From UBA8337 sp965662725 (lineage in GTDB: Bacteria > Pseudomonadota > Alphaproteobacteria > RS24), in NCBI GenBank assembly GCA_965662725.1, contig CBFIIT010000006.1, positions 1 to 63,563 of the forward strand: a stretch of 63,563 nucleotides of DNA. Direction: 5' to 3'. The notes beneath the pieces were generated by a model, which was not told the DNA's origin, did no database searches, and worked only from the letters and a program-made list of their open reading frames with translations. Numbering within the stretch: position 1 is the first letter of the stretch; every line of letters begins with the position of its first letter. Below are positions 61,008 through 63,563 of this stretch, piece by piece. Both the position numbers and the translations under genes were made by a program.

Positions 61008-63428
61008 ATGAGCGATAATAACGAACAGCAGACCGAAATCCCCGTTGTTTTACCGGTATTGCCACTGCGCAATATTGTTGTATTCCCGGGCATGATTGTA
61101 CCGCTATTTGTCGGTCGCGAAAAATCTATCCGCGCCCTTGAAGATGTAATGGCGGAAGAAAAGGAAATGCTCTTGGTCAGCCAGAAAGATGGCGATCAAG
61201 ACGATCCGCAACCCGCCGATATGCATGAAATCGGTACCATTGGCAGCGTATTGCAAATGCTGAAATTGCCTGACGGCACGGTAAAAGTGCTGGTTGAAGG
61301 CCGCGCTCGTGCGCAAATGCTGGATTATCTCGACAATGAAGCCTTCTTCGAGGCAAGCGCCTTGGCCTTGGCGGAGCAGTATGAAGATGGCGAAGAAATG
61401 CGGGCGCTAATGCGCTCGGCGGTGAGCCAGTTTGACGGCTATGTGAAGCTGAACCGCAAAATTCCGCCGGAAGTGCAATCAAATGTCAGCCAAATCGACG
61501 AGCCGGTGAAATTGGCCGATACGATTGCCGGTCACTTGAATATCAGCCTTGATGAAAAGCAGGCTCTGCTTGAGATTATTGAGGTCGACAAACGCCTTGA
61601 GGCCATTTTGGGCCATATGGAAGGTGAAGTCGGCGTGCTGCAGGTTGAAAAGAAAATCCGTGGCCGTGTGAAGCGGCAAATGGAGAAAACCCAGCGCGAA
61701 TATTATTTGAATGAGCAAATGAAAGCCATTCAGAAGGAATTGGGCGAAGGCGAGGATGGCAGCAATGAGCTGGCTGAGCTGGAAGAGCAAATCGCCAACA
61801 CCAAATTATCAAAAGAAGCGCGCGAAAAAGCCGATGCTGAGATGAAGAAACTGCGCTCAATGAGCCCGATGTCGGCTGAAGCGACAGTGGTTCGCAATTA
61901 TTTGGATTGGTTGCTGGCCGTGCCATGGGGCAAAAAAAGCCGCATCAAAAAAGACCTGACGCATGCTGAAAAAGTCTTGAATGCCGACCATTATGGGCTT
62001 GAGAAAGTCAAAGAGCGGATACTTGAGTATCTTGCCGTGCAGCAGCGTTCGAAAAAGCTGAAAGGGCCGATTTTGTGCCTGGTTGGACCGCCCGGTGTCG
62101 GTAAGACCTCGCTCGGCAAATCGATTGCCAAGGCGACAGGGCGTGAATTTGTTCGCATGTCGCTGGGTGGCGTGCGGGATGAAAGCGAAATTCGCGGTCA
62201 CCGCCGCACATATATCGGCTCTATGCCCGGTAAAGTCATCCAATCGATGAAAAAGATGAAGGCGACCAATCCGCTGATGCTGCTCGATGAAATCGACAAG
62301 CTGGGCGCTGATTATCGCGGGGACCCGTCATCGGCGCTCTTGGAAGTGCTGGATCCGGAGCAAAACAGTACATTTGCCGACCACTACATGGAAGTCGATT
62401 ATGACTTGTCCAATGTGATGTTCGTTACCACGGCCAATTCACTGAACATTCCGGGGCCATTGCTGGACCGGATGGAAGTCATTCGGATTGCCGGTTACAC
62501 GGAAGATGAGAAGGTTGAGATTGCCAAAGAGCATTTGCTGCCGCAAACCATTGAAGAGCATGGTCTGCGTGTCGGTGAGTTTGAGATTGACGATGCGGCT
62601 GTTCGCAAGCTCATTCAAAACTACTCGCGAGAAGCAGGTGTTCGCGGCCTGAAGCGTGAATTGGCCAGTCTGGCTCGCAAAGCGACCACCAAAATCGTCA
62701 AAGGCGAGTTGGAAAGCGTCTCTTTGACAGTCGACAATCTTGGTGAATATGCCGGTATTGAGCGGTTCCGCTTTGGCTTGGCTGAAGTTGAAGACCAAGT
62801 CGGTGTGGTTACCGGATTGGCGTGGACCGAGGTTGGCGGCGAGCTGCTGACCATTGAAGGGGTGATGGTGCCGGGCAAGGGTCGGATGACGACAACCGGT
62901 AAATTGGGCGATGTGATGAAAGAATCAATCAATGCCGCATCGTCCTATGTGCGCTCTCGAGCGACACTTTTTGGCATCGAACCGCCTGTATTCGAGAAAA
63001 AAGATATCCACGTCCATGTGCCTGAAGGGGCGACTCCGAAAGACGGCCCATCGGCCGGCACAGCTATGGCGACGGCGATTGTTTCGGTGATGACCGGCAT
63101 TCCTGTATGCAAGGAAGTGGCGATGACCGGCGAAGTGACTTTGCGCGGTCGTGTCTTGCCGATTGGTGGCTTAAAAGAAAAGCTCTTGGCAGCATTGCGT
63201 GGCGGTATCACTAAGGTATTGATTCCATTGGAAAATGAGAAAGATTTGGCGGATGTGCCGGATAATATTAAGGAAGGTCTTGAAATTATTCCGGTTGAAA
63301 ACATGGACCAAGTTTTGGAGCATGCGTTGCAATCCGTTCCAACGGAAATCGAATGGGACGAAGAAGCCTATTACGCCAGCCAGAATTTGGCCGGTGGAAA
63401 TGGCGGGGATGCGTCGCAACCGCACTGA
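61008..63428 (+). CDS. lon: ATP-dependent protease Lon
   Basis: A homo-hexameric protease that degrades misfolded and regulatory proteins. 806 residues. N-terminal substrate-binding domain (VLPLRNIVVFPGMIVPLFVG), AAA+ domain with Walker A GPPGVGKTS, and the protease domain with the catalytic dyad S682 in KDGPSAGTAMA and K725 in GGLKEKLLAAL. Length and motifs are those of LonA. A AGGAGAG site precedes the start. A HU gene follows, as in E. coli and alphaproteobacteria. Confidence 0.97.
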   Translation: MSDNNEQQTEIPVVLPVLPLRNIVVFPGMIVPLFVGREKSIRALEDVMAEEKEMLLVSQKDGDQDDPQPADMHEIGTIGSVLQMLKLPDGTVKVLVEGRARAQMLDYLDNEAFFEASALALAEQYEDGEEMRALMRSAVSQFDGYVKLNRKIPPEVQSNVSQIDEPVKLADTIAGHLNISLDEKQALLEIIEVDKRLEAILGHMEGEVGVLQVEKKIRGRVKRQMEKTQREYYLNEQMKAIQKELGEGEDGSNELAELEEQIANTKLSKEAREKADAEMKKLRSMSPMSAEATVVRNYLDWLLAVPWGKKSRIKKDLTHAEKVLNADHYGLEKVKERILEYLAVQQRSKKLKGPILCLVGPPGVGKTSLGKSIAKATGREFVRMSLGGVRDESEIRGHRRTYIGSMPGKVIQSMKKMKATNPLMLLDEIDKLGADYRGDPSSALLEVLDPEQNSTFADHYMEVDYDLSNVMFVTTANSLNIPGPLLDRMEVIRIAGYTEDEKVEIAKEHLLPQTIEEHGLRVGEFEIDDAAVRKLIQNYSREAGVRGLKRELASLARKATTKIVKGELESVSLTVDNLGEYAGIERFRFGLAEVEDQVGVVTGLAWTEVGGELLTIEGVMVPGKGRMTTTGKLGDVMKESINAASSYVRSRATLFGIEPPVFEKKDIHVHVPEGATPKDGPSAGTAMATAIVSVMTGIPVCKEVAMTGEVTLRGRVLPIGGLKEKLLAALRGGITKVLIPLENEKDLADVPDNIKEGLEIIPVENMDQVLEHALQSVPTEIEWDEEAYYASQNLAGGNGGDASQPH

Positions 63429-63469
63429 TTCTCTGGCTTTGTCTTTAACATTTTTGTCGTAAATTCCCT

Positions 63470-63499
63470 TTGACGTGGGTATGAATCGGCGCATAGGCT
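63470..63499 (+). promoter_or_regulatory. Possible promoter of the HU gene
   Basis: TTGACG (63470-63475) and TAGGCT (63494-63499) with an 18-base spacer, about 45 bases before the HU start. Confidence 0.35.
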
Positions 63500-63542
63500 T
63501 TACTTGTCGATTTTTTTTGGAGCCAAAGAAGGAGGGTTTCTC

Positions 63543-63563
63543 ATGAACAAGAATGATTTGATT
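63543..63563 (+). CDS. hupB: Start of HU-family DNA-binding protein (truncated by window edge)
   Basis: Only seven codons (MNKNDLI) are present, which is the usual start of HU-beta. AAGGAGG precedes it at good distance. Position directly after lon supports the assignment strongly; the sequence alone would not. Confidence 0.75.

Overview
The window is a 63.6-kb piece of a Gram-negative bacterial chromosome, almost certainly from an alphaproteobacterium. Gene content and order support this: rne-amiC-mrcA-prfB, iscR-iscS-sufBCDS-sufT-sufA, tig-clpP-clpX-lon-hup, a bactofilin next to an M23 peptidase, heterodimeric methylmalonyl-CoA mutase, and lptFG. Gene density is high, GC looks moderate, and most genes are core. 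A run of 98 Ns inside tyrS shows this is a draft scaffold. No phage, transposase, CRISPR array or rRNA was seen. I could not place the organism below class level.

Layout. 1-3.5 kb: tail of an unknown gene, accC-accB-aroQ (minus) and thiS-thiG (plus). 3.5-8.3 kb: a DsbA-like thiol oxidoreductase, a BepA-like M48 protease and RNase E with a long leader. 8.3-13.3 kb: amidase, PBP1a and RF2, the last with a +1 programmed frameshift. 13.3-16.4 kb: bactofilin, M23 peptidase, a DUF455 protein and a peroxiredoxin. 16.5-23 kb: a giant AsmA-like protein, gapped tyrS, anmK and an alpha/beta hydrolase. 23-31 kb: the complete SUF iron-sulfur operon behind an IscR-type operator, then tesB. 31-33.3 kb: a large RTX calcium-binding protein. 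33.4-39.6 kb: methylmalonyl-CoA mutase directly behind lptFG. 39.7-45.7 kb: three acyl-CoA dehydrogenases, an unassigned HxD...H protein and a thiolase. 45.7-50.7 kb: DEAD-box helicase, ParE and an old-yellow-enzyme-type oxidoreductase. 50.7-52.3 kb: an accessory patch with a structured non-coding segment, a small membrane protein and a second RTX gene bracketed by two identical terminators. 52.3-54.3 kb: glnB-glnA with a textbook sigma-54 promoter. 54.3-57 kb: a thiolase-like protein without the usual cysteine, a histidine phosphatase and a DUF1330 protein. 57-63.6 kb: tRNA-Leu(UAG), tig, clpP, clpX, lon and the first codons of a HU gene.

The genes fall into a few working groups: cell-envelope growth (amiC, mrcA, bactofilin/M23, lptFG, BepA-like, AsmA-like), Fe-S assembly, protein quality control, nitrogen regulation, and acyl-CoA/propionate metabolism. 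The acyl-CoA dehydrogenases, thiolase, thioesterase and methylmalonyl-CoA mutase suggest a heterotroph that degrades lipids or branched carboxylic acids (inference).

The most unusual signals are at gene ends. Three intergenic spots carry perfect or near-perfect local duplications of a neighbour's 3' end or terminator: the tesB tail beside RTX gene 1, the glnA terminator on both sides of RTX gene 2, and the histidine-phosphatase tail. A second candidate is the 50.87-51.0 kb segment, which has mutually exclusive stems and a possible 17-codon leader ORF. Neither is proof of a new system; both are concrete and testable.
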